Below, piece by piece: positions 31,997 to 40,638 of a stretch of 64,000 nt of DNA. Position 1 is the first letter of the stretch; every line of letters starts with the position of its first letter. This stretch comes from a virus. The DNA lies in IMG/VR virus record IMGVR_UViG_3300045581_000978, positions 1 through 64,000 of that record; one strand, given 5' to 3'. The notes under the pieces were generated by a model, which saw only the letters and a list, made by a program, of their open reading frames with translations, did no database searches and had not been told where the DNA came from. The position numbers were made by a program, and so were the translations under genes.

Positions 31997-32851
31997 ATGA
32001 GTACATTTAATACATCGATGTTTCAATCAATCAAAGACGCACTAGCTAAATCAGATAACGAAAACGCACCAGCAGTTTATAACGAAATTATGAAGACCTC
32101 TCCAGGTAATACATATACCGTTAGACTGCTACCATTCGCTAAAGACCCTAAAAATACATTTTTCCATTATTACAATCATGGTTGGGTATCTTTTGCATCC
32201 GGCCAATACGTTCAGGCCCTCTCTCCGTTGACTTATGGAGAGCGTGATCCAATCGCAGAAGAAAGATTCCGTATTCTCCGTACCGGAACTGAAGACGAGA
32301 AAGAGAAAGTAAAAGCGATTAAGAGAGTTGAAAAATATCTCGTTAATGTTTATGTTATTGACGATCCGAGTAATCCAGATAACAACGGTAAAGTTAAATT
32401 ACTTAGATACGGTAAGCAGCTTCATAAAATTATCATGGAAGCTATTGAAGGTGAAGACGCAGAAGAATTCGGTCCACGTATCTTCGATCTTGGATCTAAT
32501 GGTGTCAACTTTAAGATTAAATGCGAGAATCAAGGAGAATATCCTACATATGTTTCATCTCGTTTTACATCAGCAGGTAAGCTCAGCTTAAGTGAAGATG
32601 AGCAGAAGAAGATTTACGATAGTGTGTTTGATCTTACCAAAGTATATAGTCTTAAATCATACGACGAGCTTAAGCAAATGCTTGATGAGCATTTCTATGT
32701 AAAAGGAACTTCAGAAGAAACTGCTAATGTATCTACTTCATATAGTACTCCTTCTTATACTTCAACTTCACAAACTAAAGCTGAGCCTGTTACCTCGACA
32801 TACACCTCGTCAGAGGATGAGATTGATGAACTACTTAAAGACCTAGTATGA
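31997..32851 (+). CDS. 32: Single-stranded DNA-binding protein gp32
   Basis: A 284-aa protein matching the gp32 core: NTYTVRLLPF near 37-46, WVSFASGQYVQALSPLTYGERDP near 59-81, VNVYVIDDPSNPDNNGKVKLLRYGKQL near 115-141 and GVNFKIKCENQGEYPTY near 174-190. The Cys/His zinc site of T4 gp32 (C-x-x-C region) is absent, as in several marine relatives. The C-terminal tail is Ser/Thr-rich then acidic (SSEDEIDELLKDLV), the protein-protein contact segment. Coupled to the next gene by ATGA. Confidence 0.9.
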   Translation: MSTFNTSMFQSIKDALAKSDNENAPAVYNEIMKTSPGNTYTVRLLPFAKDPKNTFFHYYNHGWVSFASGQYVQALSPLTYGERDPIAEERFRILRTGTEDEKEKVKAIKRVEKYLVNVYVIDDPSNPDNNGKVKLLRYGKQLHKIIMEAIEGEDAEEFGPRIFDLGSNGVNFKIKCENQGEYPTYVSSRFTSAGKLSLSEDEQKKIYDSVFDLTKVYSLKSYDELKQMLDEHFYVKGTSEETANVSTSYSTPSYTSTSQTKAEPVTSTYTSSEDEIDELLKDLV

Positions 32852-33285
32852 ACCTTACCCCAGACGAACAAAATGCATTAGTTCAGTTCTTCGGGACGAT
32901 GCATGCCCAGGCCAAACAAACAGATGAGATGATTGTCGGGTCGTCTAAGTTTGTCAACCCGGTAAGCCCTACTATTAGAAGAGAGCTCGAACAAGTCCTT
33001 AGAAGTAATGTAGAAGCTCCACAACCAGCTCCACAGCCGGTATATGTTCCACAAGAGCCTATACCGGCCTATGTCGAGCCTGTTACTCCGCAGCTTACTC
33101 CTAATGTAAATACAGTACCAGAAGGATATAAATTACCTAGTGCACCTGTTGTAGTATACAAAACTGTAGAGGTTGATATACTGGAAGTATTAAAAGAAAT
33201 AAACTTGAATTTAGGTAGGATAGCTACTACAATAGAAAAACACAATGGCAGTACAAAGAGAACTAAAGCTACCAAATCGGCTTGA
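32848..33285 (+). CDS. Hypothetical Pro-rich protein between gp32 and gp45
   Basis: A 145-aa protein with a helical N-terminus (residues 1-50), a long Pro/Val/Glu linker (PQPAPQPVYVPQEPIPAY near 56-73) and a helical C-terminus (VDILEVLKEINLNLGRIATTIEKH near 107-130). It is translationally coupled to gp32 (ATGA) and its 3' end overlaps the clamp gene by 41 nt. The two-helix-plus-linker layout suggests an adaptor between replication proteins, but that is only inference. Confidence 0.55.
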   Translation: MNLTPDEQNALVQFFGTMHAQAKQTDEMIVGSSKFVNPVSPTIRRELEQVLRSNVEAPQPAPQPVYVPQEPIPAYVEPVTPQLTPNVNTVPEGYKLPSAPVVVYKTVEVDILEVLKEINLNLGRIATTIEKHNGSTKRTKATKSA

Positions 33286-33982
33286 CTGGATACGGTTTCT
33301 AGAGTCGATATCAAAAATAAACGAATCTACAATACTAACAACACAAGAAGGCGATCCTGGTTTAGTAACCTCATTAGTTTCTTCAGCCGATAATACTCTA
33401 ATATTATACGGTGAGATGTCTGGTGTTACAGCAAACTATAACGGCAGTATTAACATACCCGATATTAAAAAGCTAGTTAGAGTTGTTGATTCTATTGATA
33501 CGCAAGACCTGCTACTTACTATAAACAGTAATAGTATTGAGTATCGAGGTAAGTCTCTTAAATTTAAATATCACCTATATGAGGATGGGTTTCTTTCAAA
33601 GCCATCTATTAATGTAGATAAGATAAAAGGCTTTACCTACGATATTAAATTTACTCTTAAGAAGGAATCTATTAATTCTATTATTAAGGGTAGTACGTTT
33701 GCTACTGAAACTAATAAGCTATATCTTTATACTCAAGACGGTAGATTAAAGGGAGAATTAACAGATAGAGCTAGACATAATACAGATGTATTTGCTTTAG
33801 ACCTTGGTGAAGCTGATTTTGATCTATCACCTCTACCCGTTAACTTTGATAATATTAAGTTACTTTCATTTATCGGTGAAGATATTAACTTCGGTATTAA
33901 TACAGAATACGGTGTTACTGTCATTGATATTTTAAACAACAATATTAAATTAAAGTATATTATAACATCTCTTACTCAATGA
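33245..33982 (+). CDS. 45: Sliding clamp gp45
   Basis: A 245-aa protein of the gp45/PCNA type (T4 gp45 228 aa). KLPNRLDWIRFLESISKINES, DNTLILYGEM, then the repeating beta pattern (IPDIKKLVRVVDSI, IEYRGKSLKFKYHLYEDGF, LYLYTQDGRLKGEL, and FDNIKLLSFIGEDINFGI) follow gp45 order. It tethers the polymerase and activates late transcription through gp55. It overlaps the preceding gene by 41 nt and the next by ATGA. The clamp-loader gene 44 is 28 kb away, not adjacent as in T4. Confidence 0.85.
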   Translation: MAVQRELKLPNRLDWIRFLESISKINESTILTTQEGDPGLVTSLVSSADNTLILYGEMSGVTANYNGSINIPDIKKLVRVVDSIDTQDLLLTINSNSIEYRGKSLKFKYHLYEDGFLSKPSINVDKIKGFTYDIKFTLKKESINSIIKGSTFATETNKLYLYTQDGRLKGELTDRARHNTDVFALDLGEADFDLSPLPVNFDNIKLLSFIGEDINFGINTEYGVTVIDILNNNIKLKYIITSLTQ

Positions 33983-34320
33983 ACCATATTAAAAATAAAA
34001 TAACGACACTTTCATACTTTGTTAAACGCTTAAAAGATTGCGGCTTTAATGTTTGGAAGATATGCAATAACTATGCTCATTCAGACCCTCGTAAGTGGAC
34101 TGTTATGATTGATCCTGGTAATGCATCTATTTTTGTAACTTGTTATGAGAATAGAGATTTTAAGAGTGAAAAAATGTTTGAGTTTAATGATGGTGGTAGA
34201 TTATTTCCTAAGAACTTTTCATTAAAGACATCTTCTATCGAAGTGGTAGTTACAACTCTTATTCAAAGAGGTGTTACACAAATAGAAGATACCAATAAAT
34301 ATAGTAATGAGCCAGGATGA
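33979..34320 (+). CDS. Conserved T4-like phage protein
   Basis: A 113-aa protein. YFVKRLKDCGFNVWKI near 13-28, DPRKWTVMIDPGNASIFVTCYEN near 36-58 and TSSIEVVVTTLIQRGV near 81-96 are blocks I recognise as conserved in T4-like marine phages, where the function remains unknown. It is coupled to gp45 by ATGA and overlaps the next gene by 14 nt, so it is part of the replication operon. Confidence 0.65.
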   Translation: MNHIKNKITTLSYFVKRLKDCGFNVWKICNNYAHSDPRKWTVMIDPGNASIFVTCYENRDFKSEKMFEFNDGGRLFPKNFSLKTSSIEVVVTTLIQRGVTQIEDTNKYSNEPG

Positions 34321-34594
34321 TGAATCGTTTACAGATGAGGACATTAGAGAGCTTATAAAGGATGCTCTTAAGCAAGGGTATGAAAATAAAAAAGCATTTA
34401 ATAAGGAACTAAAAATCAATTCTGCACTCGCTTCAACCCTAAAAGAGTTTTTAGGCAACTTTATAGTTATAGGATACGATCTTAATGACAATCCTCTAAT
34501 AATAAAGTACGCCAAGACTCAAATGGAGAAGGATGCATTAACTTCATTAGCAATAAAATATATATCTAGGTTGATATATGAAAATGACAAATAA
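34307..34594 (+). CDS. Hypothetical protein
   Basis: A 95-aa protein, acidic at the N-terminus (DDESFTDEDIRELIKDAL) with a short beta unit (FLGNFIVIGYDLNDNPLIIKYA) and helical C-terminus. Unknown function. It overlaps both neighbours (14 and 17 nt), an operon arrangement with gp45. A late-transcription coactivator (gp33-type) might be expected in this position, but no gp33 motif is visible. Confidence 0.55.
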   Translation: MSQDDESFTDEDIRELIKDALKQGYENKKAFNKELKINSALASTLKEFLGNFIVIGYDLNDNPLIIKYAKTQMEKDALTSLAIKYISRLIYENDK

Positions 34595-34877
34595 TAAGCC
34601 AGTACCAGGCCGAGTGTATGCCGTACATACTGGAACTTATGCGGGTCAAATGCTACTATTTATAAAGACAGAATCTGTTGATTATTGTTTTTTGTCTATA
34701 CCTGAAATGAATAACTTAACTATCCCCCATGCGATATTCGAGCATGGTTTAAAAAATAATATAGTAAAGTATGCTGAGACTGTTCCTAGTTATGTTTTAA
34801 AAGTATCTACAGCGCAATACAAACAAAATGAGCGTAAAGGCGTTATTAATAAGTTTAATAAGCAGCAAAACGCTTAA
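34578..34877 (+). CDS. Hypothetical protein
   Basis: A 99-aa protein. PGRVYAVHTGTYAGQMLLFIKTE near 9-31 then YCFLSIPEMNNLTIPHAIF suggests a small beta-barrel (SH3/KOW-like) domain followed by a basic helical tail. Unknown function. A second ATG at 34584 is equally possible as the start. It ends the gp32-gp45 operon; a new promoter follows. Confidence 0.55.
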   Translation: MKMTNNKPVPGRVYAVHTGTYAGQMLLFIKTESVDYCFLSIPEMNNLTIPHAIFEHGLKNNIVKYAETVPSYVLKVSTAQYKQNERKGVINKFNKQQNA

Positions 34878-34882
34878 TTAAA

Positions 34883-34917
34883 TTGATTTTAAAAGGAACT
34901 ATGTTATATTTAATTAT
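34883..34917 (+). promoter_or_regulatory. Early promoter of 5'-exonuclease gene, extended -10
   Basis: TTGATT (34883-34888), 16-nt spacer, TATATT (34905-34910) preceded by TGT (extended -10), 7 nt to the ATG at 34918. Confidence 0.7.
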
Positions 34918-35796
34918 ATGGCAGGTACTTTAATAATAGATGGAAACAATCTTGTGCATCGAACGTATTGGGTAGCTAAAAATCAAGCTATTCGTACCAA
35001 TACAGCTAATACTCCTGAGCAAATTAATAATTTCCATATTTACTTTACTTTAAATGCTATTTTTTCCTATGTAACTAAATTTCAGCCTGATAAAACCATC
35101 GTGGTATGGGATGAAAAACTAGTTTATAGGGTTAACGAGCGCAAAACCATGTTCGGTGATTATAAAGGTGGTAGATCTACCGATAATTCACCACATCAAA
35201 ACAACAATACCATTAAAAGTATGTTGCGTTCACTAGGAATCGCTTCTATTTTTCCTAGTGAATTAGAAGCTGATGATATTGTAGCGTATATCTGTAAAAA
35301 TTATGATGGTCATAAGATGATTGTGTCAGTAGATAAGGATTTTATACAGTTAATTGATAAAACTACCTCATTATATGACCCTATTCGAAAAATAGAGTAC
35401 AATTATCAAAATTTATATTCTTTAATTGGATATTCTGACGTATCATTATGGTTTAAGGCTAAATGCCTCGCTGGTGATAAGTCAGATAATGTACCCGGTA
35501 TTCCTAAATTTGGTAAAGCTAAGATTAAGAAGTATCTTGAGGGTCAGATAGAACTATCTGAAGACGAACAGGCCATTTTTGATCGTAATAACTCTCTTTT
35601 TAATCTTAATAAAATAACAGATAACGAAGCTGAGCAAGAATATTACAAAACGCAATTAGAAGTAAAAGTTGAAAGTAATTGGGATGAATTTATAATGGAG
35701 TGCAAGAACAGAGCGTTTAATTCTATTCTTAATAAGAAAGAATCTTGGTATTCTCTGTTCTTCCTTCGCAATAAACTTCAATCACTATTTACATGA
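34918..35796 (+). CDS. rnh: 5'-3' exonuclease / RNase H (FEN-like)
   Basis: A 292-aa member of the FEN/5'-exonuclease family, matching T4 RNase H (305 aa). LIIDGNNLVHRTYW near 5-18, TIVVWDEK near 61-68, ELEADDIVAYICK near 117-129, MIVSVDKDFIQLID near 138-151 and LAGDKSDNVPGIPKFGKAK near 181-199 (helix-3-turn-helix) show all metal-binding acids. It removes RNA primers from lagging strands. The C-terminus LQSLFT is hydrophobic, as in clamp-bound enzymes. ATGA overlap with the primase gene. Confidence 0.9.
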   Translation: MAGTLIIDGNNLVHRTYWVAKNQAIRTNTANTPEQINNFHIYFTLNAIFSYVTKFQPDKTIVVWDEKLVYRVNERKTMFGDYKGGRSTDNSPHQNNNTIKSMLRSLGIASIFPSELEADDIVAYICKNYDGHKMIVSVDKDFIQLIDKTTSLYDPIRKIEYNYQNLYSLIGYSDVSLWFKAKCLAGDKSDNVPGIPKFGKAKIKKYLEGQIELSEDEQAIFDRNNSLFNLNKITDNEAEQEYYKTQLEVKVESNWDEFIMECKNRAFNSILNKKESWYSLFFLRNKLQSLFT

Positions 35797-36848
35797 TCAA
35801 TGTTCCAGAAGAGTATGTAGTAAGTAAGTTCTTTCAATACATTTACCAGCCTAGATTTAATAAGTTTAATAATACATATCAGGGCGGGTGCTGTATATGC
35901 AGAGAGGGAGGCTCTTTAGGTAAGAAGCGTAGGTGTTATTACATACCTAAAAACGATAATATATTTTGCCATAACTGCGGATGGTCGAGCAAGCCTCTTA
36001 AGTGGGTTATGGAGGTATCAGGTAAGACTAATGCTGAAGTTATTGAGGAAGTAAAGCATTATATCGATGAGGATGATATAATTGAATCTACTGAAGAAGA
36101 GCCTATTAAAATAGTTACCGAGACTCTTCCTAAGAACTCTATTAACCTATCTGACCCTGTGCAGAAGAGGTTTTATCAGAATAACCCTATAGTATCCAGC
36201 TGTTTAAAATTGATTTTAGATCGTAGGCTTGATACTGCTGTTAATAGACCTGATGCTCTTTATGTATCACTTACAGATAAAGTGCATAAGAATAGACTTA
36301 TACTTCCATTTATAAATGAAAAGAAAGAGATAGAGTTTTATCAATCACGTACCGTATTGCCAGGAGATAGTAAAAGTAAGCCTAAGTATATCTCAAGAAT
36401 AGGCGCAGAAAAGACTCTATTTAATATAGATCGTTTGGATAGTAATTACCCTGACGTTTTTATCTTTGAAGGACCGATTAATGCGTTCTTTACAAAAAAT
36501 AGTGTAGCTGTAGCAGGTATTACTGACAAAGGTACAGCTACGTTTACAAAGAGACAACAGCAGCAAGTAGATACAGTATTAAGATGGTATAATAAAGTGT
36601 GGGTATTAGATAGTCAATGGACAGATACTGCATCGTTAAACAAGAGTGAGATTTTATTAAATGCTGGTGAAAAGGTGTTTATATGGCCTGAAAAAATAGG
36701 TAAGCGCTTTAAAGATTTTAACGATATTTGTATCGCTGGTAAGATAGACGAAATAACTCACGAATTTATAAATAAAAATTCATATACCGGTCTAGAAGGT
36801 ATTATTAGACTATCAGAGATAAAGCGTTTTGCTAATTCAAAAACGTAA
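35793..36848 (+). CDS. 61: DNA primase gp61
   Basis: A 351-aa primase (T4 gp61 342 aa). The N-terminal zinc ribbon (CCICREGGSLGKKRRCYYI and IFCHNCGWSSK near 30-70) is followed by a TOPRIM domain with VFIFEGPINAFF near 222-233 and KVWVLDSQWTD near 269-279. It makes RNA primers with helicase gp41. Coupled by ATGA to the 5'-exonuclease. It ends 5 nt before a convergent late gene. Confidence 0.9.
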   Translation: MINVPEEYVVSKFFQYIYQPRFNKFNNTYQGGCCICREGGSLGKKRRCYYIPKNDNIFCHNCGWSSKPLKWVMEVSGKTNAEVIEEVKHYIDEDDIIESTEEEPIKIVTETLPKNSINLSDPVQKRFYQNNPIVSSCLKLILDRRLDTAVNRPDALYVSLTDKVHKNRLILPFINEKKEIEFYQSRTVLPGDSKSKPKYISRIGAEKTLFNIDRLDSNYPDVFIFEGPINAFFTKNSVAVAGITDKGTATFTKRQQQQVDTVLRWYNKVWVLDSQWTDTASLNKSEILLNAGEKVFIWPEKIGKRFKDFNDICIAGKIDEITHEFINKNSYTGLEGIIRLSEIKRFANSKT

Positions 36849-36853
36849 TGCAT

Positions 36854-37288
36854 CTATACATATTTGAACGAAGGATTCTCTGTCTGTGAGATATAACCTC
36901 TAAAGGACTCTGTAAGAGCAGCAAGTTCAGTAGCAACACGGGCAATTTTACGCTGCTCTGATTGTTTCATTCTATCAAAAATGGTATCTGGCTCTGCATT
37001 TGCTAGTTTAGTTTGAATAGAGTCGCCACTTGTACCATTTAAGAATTCAAGAAACTGATCACACTGATCAACCCATCCCTGCAACTCTTGCGACATGGCT
37101 TGCGACTGTGCAGTTTTAATTTTCGCAGCTTGTGCCGTTAAATCAGCTGCAGCAGAACCTTCCGGTGAGGCTGTCTGTACATCGAATTCGCTAGGATCAG
37201 TACCCTTATCAAGTGTAGATACCATCGCAGCTCTTTCATCATCCTGCTCATTTAAAATTTTGTAAAATTTACTAGCAAACTTATTCAT
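36854..37288 (-). CDS. Putative internal head protein with capsid-targeting N-terminus
   Basis: A 144-aa Ala/Gln-rich helical protein. MNKFASKFYKILNEQDDE is a head-targeting-like N-terminus with an I-L-N-E|Q prohead protease-like site. The rest (residues 45-140) reads as long amphipathic helices (LTAQAAKIKTAQSQAM, MKQSEQRKIARVATELAAL). No enzymatic motif. A late promoter lies 5 nt upstream, back to back with the CATAAATA of 37322..37648. Confidence 0.55.
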   Translation of the reverse strand: MNKFASKFYKILNEQDDERAAMVSTLDKGTDPSEFDVQTASPEGSAAADLTAQAAKIKTAQSQAMSQELQGWVDQCDQFLEFLNGTSGDSIQTKLANAEPDTIFDRMKQSEQRKIARVATELAALTESFRGYISQTENPSFKYV

Positions 37289-37301
37289 ATGTTTATTTAT
37301 T
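37289..37301 (-). promoter_or_regulatory. Late-type promoter, AATAAATA
   Basis: AATAAATA on the minus strand (37294-37301), 5 nt before the ATG at 37288. Confidence 0.55.
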
Positions 37302-37307
37302 CTCTAA

Positions 37308-37321
37308 CATAAATATTTATA
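37308..37321 (+). promoter_or_regulatory. Late-type promoter, CATAAATA
   Basis: CATAAATA (37308-37315), exactly 6 nt before the ATG at 37322; divergent from the late element at 37294-37301. Confidence 0.55.
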
Positions 37322-37648
37322 ATGAATAGTGCAAATAATCCATATAGTACAACCACAACAAATTCTCCTAGTTTAAATATGGATGTTACAAATCAATTTA
37401 AACAATATAAGCAGGATGAAAAACTACATGCTTCTAAAAAAGTGCTGCCACACCCTTCAGAAGTACTTCAAGAATATGTAAGTGAGTTATATATAGATTT
37501 GTTAAAGATCAAACAGACTATTAAAAATACTGAAAACGAGCCCGGTATTAAACAAGAAGATATCAATGAGATTTACAGCATTATTGAGGAAATAGCCCAA
37601 AAAATTACAATGGAACTACCTAATTCTATTGATAAGTTATATCTATAG
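37322..37648 (+). CDS. Hypothetical protein
   Basis: A 108-aa protein. The N-terminal 25 residues are Asn/Thr/Ser-rich and low in complexity; the rest is helical and charged (EVLQEYVSELYIDLLKIKQTI near 43-63, then GIKQEDINEIYSIIEEIAQKI). It has a late-type promoter, so perhaps a small structural or assembly protein. Not recognised. Confidence 0.5.
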   Translation: MNSANNPYSTTTTNSPSLNMDVTNQFKQYKQDEKLHASKKVLPHPSEVLQEYVSELYIDLLKIKQTIKNTENEPGIKQEDINEIYSIIEEIAQKITMELPNSIDKLYL

Positions 37649-37662
37649 CTTATAATAGATAT
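37629..37662 (+). promoter_or_regulatory. Early sigma-70-like promoter, leaderless spacing
   Basis: TTGATA (37629-37634), 16-nt spacer, TATAAT (37651-37656), exactly 6 nt to the ATG at 37663. Confidence 0.75.
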
Positions 37663-38079
37663 ATGAGAACAGTATTGCTATCTTTAGCTATAGTCGCGTT
37701 AATAAGTGTTGGTGCAGGTTTTGTATTGAAAGACTTTATAGGTTTTTGGCAAGGCGTGGTAGGTGCTACTATAATTCAATTTTTAGCTTTCTATCTACCA
37801 TTTACAGGAACGGCCCCTAAAAATAACCAAGCAGCAGATGATGCTGCAGAGAGTATAAAAGAAATTATTGATCTACAGACTATACCTATTAACTGCCCTT
37901 GCGGTAAAAATACATTTACCGCGCCTATATTTTTTAATATCGAAAATGAATTTACCTGTGAGAAGTGTGGCAGCGGATTTAAAGTGGAACCTACCTATGA
38001 TGTTGTACTGGTTACCGAACCGGTTAACATTGAGAATATTTTTAATAAGCTAAAGGAACAGAGCGATAATAAGGTATGA
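37663..38079 (+). CDS. Membrane protein with zinc-ribbon-like domain
   Basis: A 138-aa protein with two predicted membrane helices (VLLSLAIVALISVGAGFVL near 4-22 and VVGATIIQFLAFYLPF near 32-47) and then a cytoplasmic domain with CPCGKNTF near 78-85 and CEKCGSGF near 98-105, a zinc-ribbon pattern. A small inner-membrane protein made early could act on host membranes or defence, but nothing specific is shown. Coupled to the next gene by ATGA. Confidence 0.65.
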   Translation: MRTVLLSLAIVALISVGAGFVLKDFIGFWQGVVGATIIQFLAFYLPFTGTAPKNNQAADDAAESIKEIIDLQTIPINCPCGKNTFTAPIFFNIENEFTCEKCGSGFKVEPTYDVVLVTEPVNIENIFNKLKEQSDNKV

Positions 38080-38318
38080 ATACATTTAAATTTAAACTAA
38101 AAGATGGCTCCGTAAAGGAGATGACTATTGATGAACTTACCAGATGGGCTTGTTTGCTAGAAGGAATAGATCAAGTAGCTAAAAAATATGAAGATCTAGG
38201 TGAGAGTATGGATACAGATGACTGGATTAAGCCACTAGCTTTTCAGAAGTATATCGAAGAGAGATTTCACTCTATGCGACATGATCTTGTGGTTGAAGCC
38301 TCGCTTGGTAGATTGTAG
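38076..38318 (+). CDS. Hypothetical protein
   Basis: An 80-aa protein, unknown. KFKLKDGSVKEMTIDELTRWACLLEGIDQVAKKYEDLG near 4-41 looks like a beta hairpin followed by helices. It is coupled by ATGA to the membrane-protein gene and likely works with it. It ends 1 nt before the stop of the convergent 38320..40638 gene. Confidence 0.55.
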   Translation: MNTFKFKLKDGSVKEMTIDELTRWACLLEGIDQVAKKYEDLGESMDTDDWIKPLAFQKYIEERFHSMRHDLVVEASLGRL

Positions 38319-38319
38319 T

Positions 38320-40638
38320 CTATCGTACATCGGTAATACCAAAAGCTAGATCACAATCTGAACCCGTAAAGGCTATTTCTAGTACAGTTCCAGCTATAGG
38401 CTGTGGTATGTTAATAGTACATGAAGAATTAGTTACTAAAATAGGATCTAGAACCGCGGAAGTAATAAGATTTCCATTTACATATACGGAATATTGTGTG
38501 CTACCCGCTATACCACCTATTACGTTAAATTCTAAATCTATTTCCTCCACACAATTAAATCCAAATATAACGCTATTTATTGGTCCAAAACCTGGTATAA
38601 ACTGCCAATCATCTTCACCTGTAGATATAATAGAGTTTGCAAAATAATCAGCAATAATATCTTCCGTTCTCCATGGTGCATAACCTAAAGTATATGTATC
38701 CTTACCACTTAATATACTAAATACACTATCTAAAAAAGGAATATATACTTCTACGTCACATCCACAAAAAGTCCCGCCGAAGTTTAATACTTGTGCATCA
38801 ACGCTCATTATACCATCTTGATAACTAATAGAAGCGTTTACGGGATTACATCTATCTGTGGCTCCAGTAATAACAGCCATAGACCCGTCTCCAGTTATAA
38901 GAGGTGTATTATTATAGAAAAACTCCCAACTACCCAAACTATCATTCCACTCTATACTTACAGGATAAGTAAGTGAGTTAAATCCATTGTATATACCAGA
39001 AATAAGAGAGCCAGATAACGTAAGATATTCAACTCCATAACCAACGTCTTCAAACTGAAGACAAATATTTGTCTGCTCTGTACTACATATAGTTTCTGAT
39101 TGCGGTATTCTTGTATCAAGAATTACTTTCCAGGATGTACCTGTGAAAGGAGAGTTAACAACTAGATCGATATAGTCATTACCTGGATATGCAGATACAT
39201 TAGTTAAAATAGTATTTCCAGAGATAGAACCAACTATACTTTGATTATTAGCAGAATATAATCTAGCGTTATAATAATTAAGGGAATCTAGAGGCGTATT
39301 AATATAATCCCAAGACTGTGTTGTATCAGGAAATACATATCCAGTATCTCTAATTGCGTCATTATTACTGTTATATACTAAGACTCTATACGGGCTAGGT
39401 CCATAAGGGAAAGCAGTTTTATCAATTTGTGAGGTAAAATAACTTATATCTATTTTTTCAAAAAATGTAGAACCTTTTAAATTTACACGTATTCTTGTAG
39501 TATTACCATCTACGTTTGGTGTAGTATAAGTATTACTAAAGAGAGTTATAAAGCTATCAGGGTATAGATCTACTTCTTGATCTATATTACATGGTATTAG
39601 CTGAGGCGCTGAAAGATTAAATGTTAACGGAGTTGTAAAAGGAGATTCTATATTCTCCCCCCATGTATATTGGTAATATAGAGAAATTAAATTACTAGTA
39701 TTAGCAGAAGTTATATCGGTATATAGAGTTGTATTATATAGTGCTAGAGGAAACGCAAATCTAGTTACATGAAACGCTAGATCATTATAGGTGAGTACTG
39801 CACTATTAATATTATTAAATATACCTGAATCAAATGGGGCGGATATATTATTATAAAGAGTTATAACACTATACTGCTTAGTAGTATCATCAATCCCACT
39901 ATATACAGTAGATGGTTTAAAGCGAGATAGATTAGTTGAACTACCTACACCACATACTAGGGGTTTTTTTACATCTGGGTAGGTATCACCAAAGGCTGGA
40001 AATTCATCATTGTTTTGAACTAATAGCAGATTATATTCATCTACTAATCTACCAACTTGATTAGTATTTTCTATATTAGGAATATTGAAAGTCTTAGAAG
40101 TAACAGGTAAATAAAAACTTGTATTATCTGGAGTTTTAAATTCTACATTAGAATCATATTCACCGGAATGATCGACTGAAACTCTGTATTCAAAATTTAC
40201 GTTCTGCCCTACTCTTACACCTACTGCTTCTGGAAAAACTGCTCGAGCAAAACCTGTCTTATTGAAGGTCTTAATACAAAACTCATTTATAGTTTCATTC
40301 TGAAGAGAAATAGGTGGCGAACTGTATATAGAATAATAAACTTGCGTACTTGTATCAACAGTATATAATTGTATATTACCACTAGGAATATCTAATAACG
40401 AACTATTTATACACGGAGTTAAGACACCAGATAAAGTATAATCGTTACTAGAGGAAGAATTGGTACCAAAATCTACAAATGAAACAGCGCTTAAAATAGA
40501 ATTAGTAGATAAAAACTCTAACCCCCCTGATAAAATAGTATTTTTACACCACCCTGTATCATTAACGACAACATCGTTATCGCGTACTACGAGTCTATAC
40601 TCTCCACATAATCCAATATTGTAATTAATTTCACTCAT
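38320..40638 (-). CDS. Large tail fibre/adhesin-like structural protein
   Basis: A 772-aa beta-rich, Ser/Thr/Asn/Tyr-rich protein at the end of the tail gene block. The N-terminal block GEYRLVVRDNDVVVNDTGWCKNTILSGGLEFL near 12-43 is a recurrent start in phage tail-associated proteins. Several Cys are scattered in the C-terminal half. No enzymatic motif. Its position after the tail-collar proteins and its composition suggest a distal fibre or adhesin. Its start overlaps the upstream gene's end by 8 nt. Confidence 0.55.
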   Translation of the reverse strand: MSEINYNIGLCGEYRLVVRDNDVVVNDTGWCKNTILSGGLEFLSTNSILSAVSFVDFGTNSSSSNDYTLSGVLTPCINSSLLDIPSGNIQLYTVDTSTQVYYSIYSSPPISLQNETINEFCIKTFNKTGFARAVFPEAVGVRVGQNVNFEYRVSVDHSGEYDSNVEFKTPDNTSFYLPVTSKTFNIPNIENTNQVGRLVDEYNLLLVQNNDEFPAFGDTYPDVKKPLVCGVGSSTNLSRFKPSTVYSGIDDTTKQYSVITLYNNISAPFDSGIFNNINSAVLTYNDLAFHVTRFAFPLALYNTTLYTDITSANTSNLISLYYQYTWGENIESPFTTPLTFNLSAPQLIPCNIDQEVDLYPDSFITLFSNTYTTPNVDGNTTRIRVNLKGSTFFEKIDISYFTSQIDKTAFPYGPSPYRVLVYNSNNDAIRDTGYVFPDTTQSWDYINTPLDSLNYYNARLYSANNQSIVGSISGNTILTNVSAYPGNDYIDLVVNSPFTGTSWKVILDTRIPQSETICSTEQTNICLQFEDVGYGVEYLTLSGSLISGIYNGFNSLTYPVSIEWNDSLGSWEFFYNNTPLITGDGSMAVITGATDRCNPVNASISYQDGIMSVDAQVLNFGGTFCGCDVEVYIPFLDSVFSILSGKDTYTLGYAPWRTEDIIADYFANSIISTGEDDWQFIPGFGPINSVIFGFNCVEEIDLEFNVIGGIAGSTQYSVYVNGNLITSAVLDPILVTNSSCTINIPQPIAGTVLEIAFTGSDCDLAFGITDVR

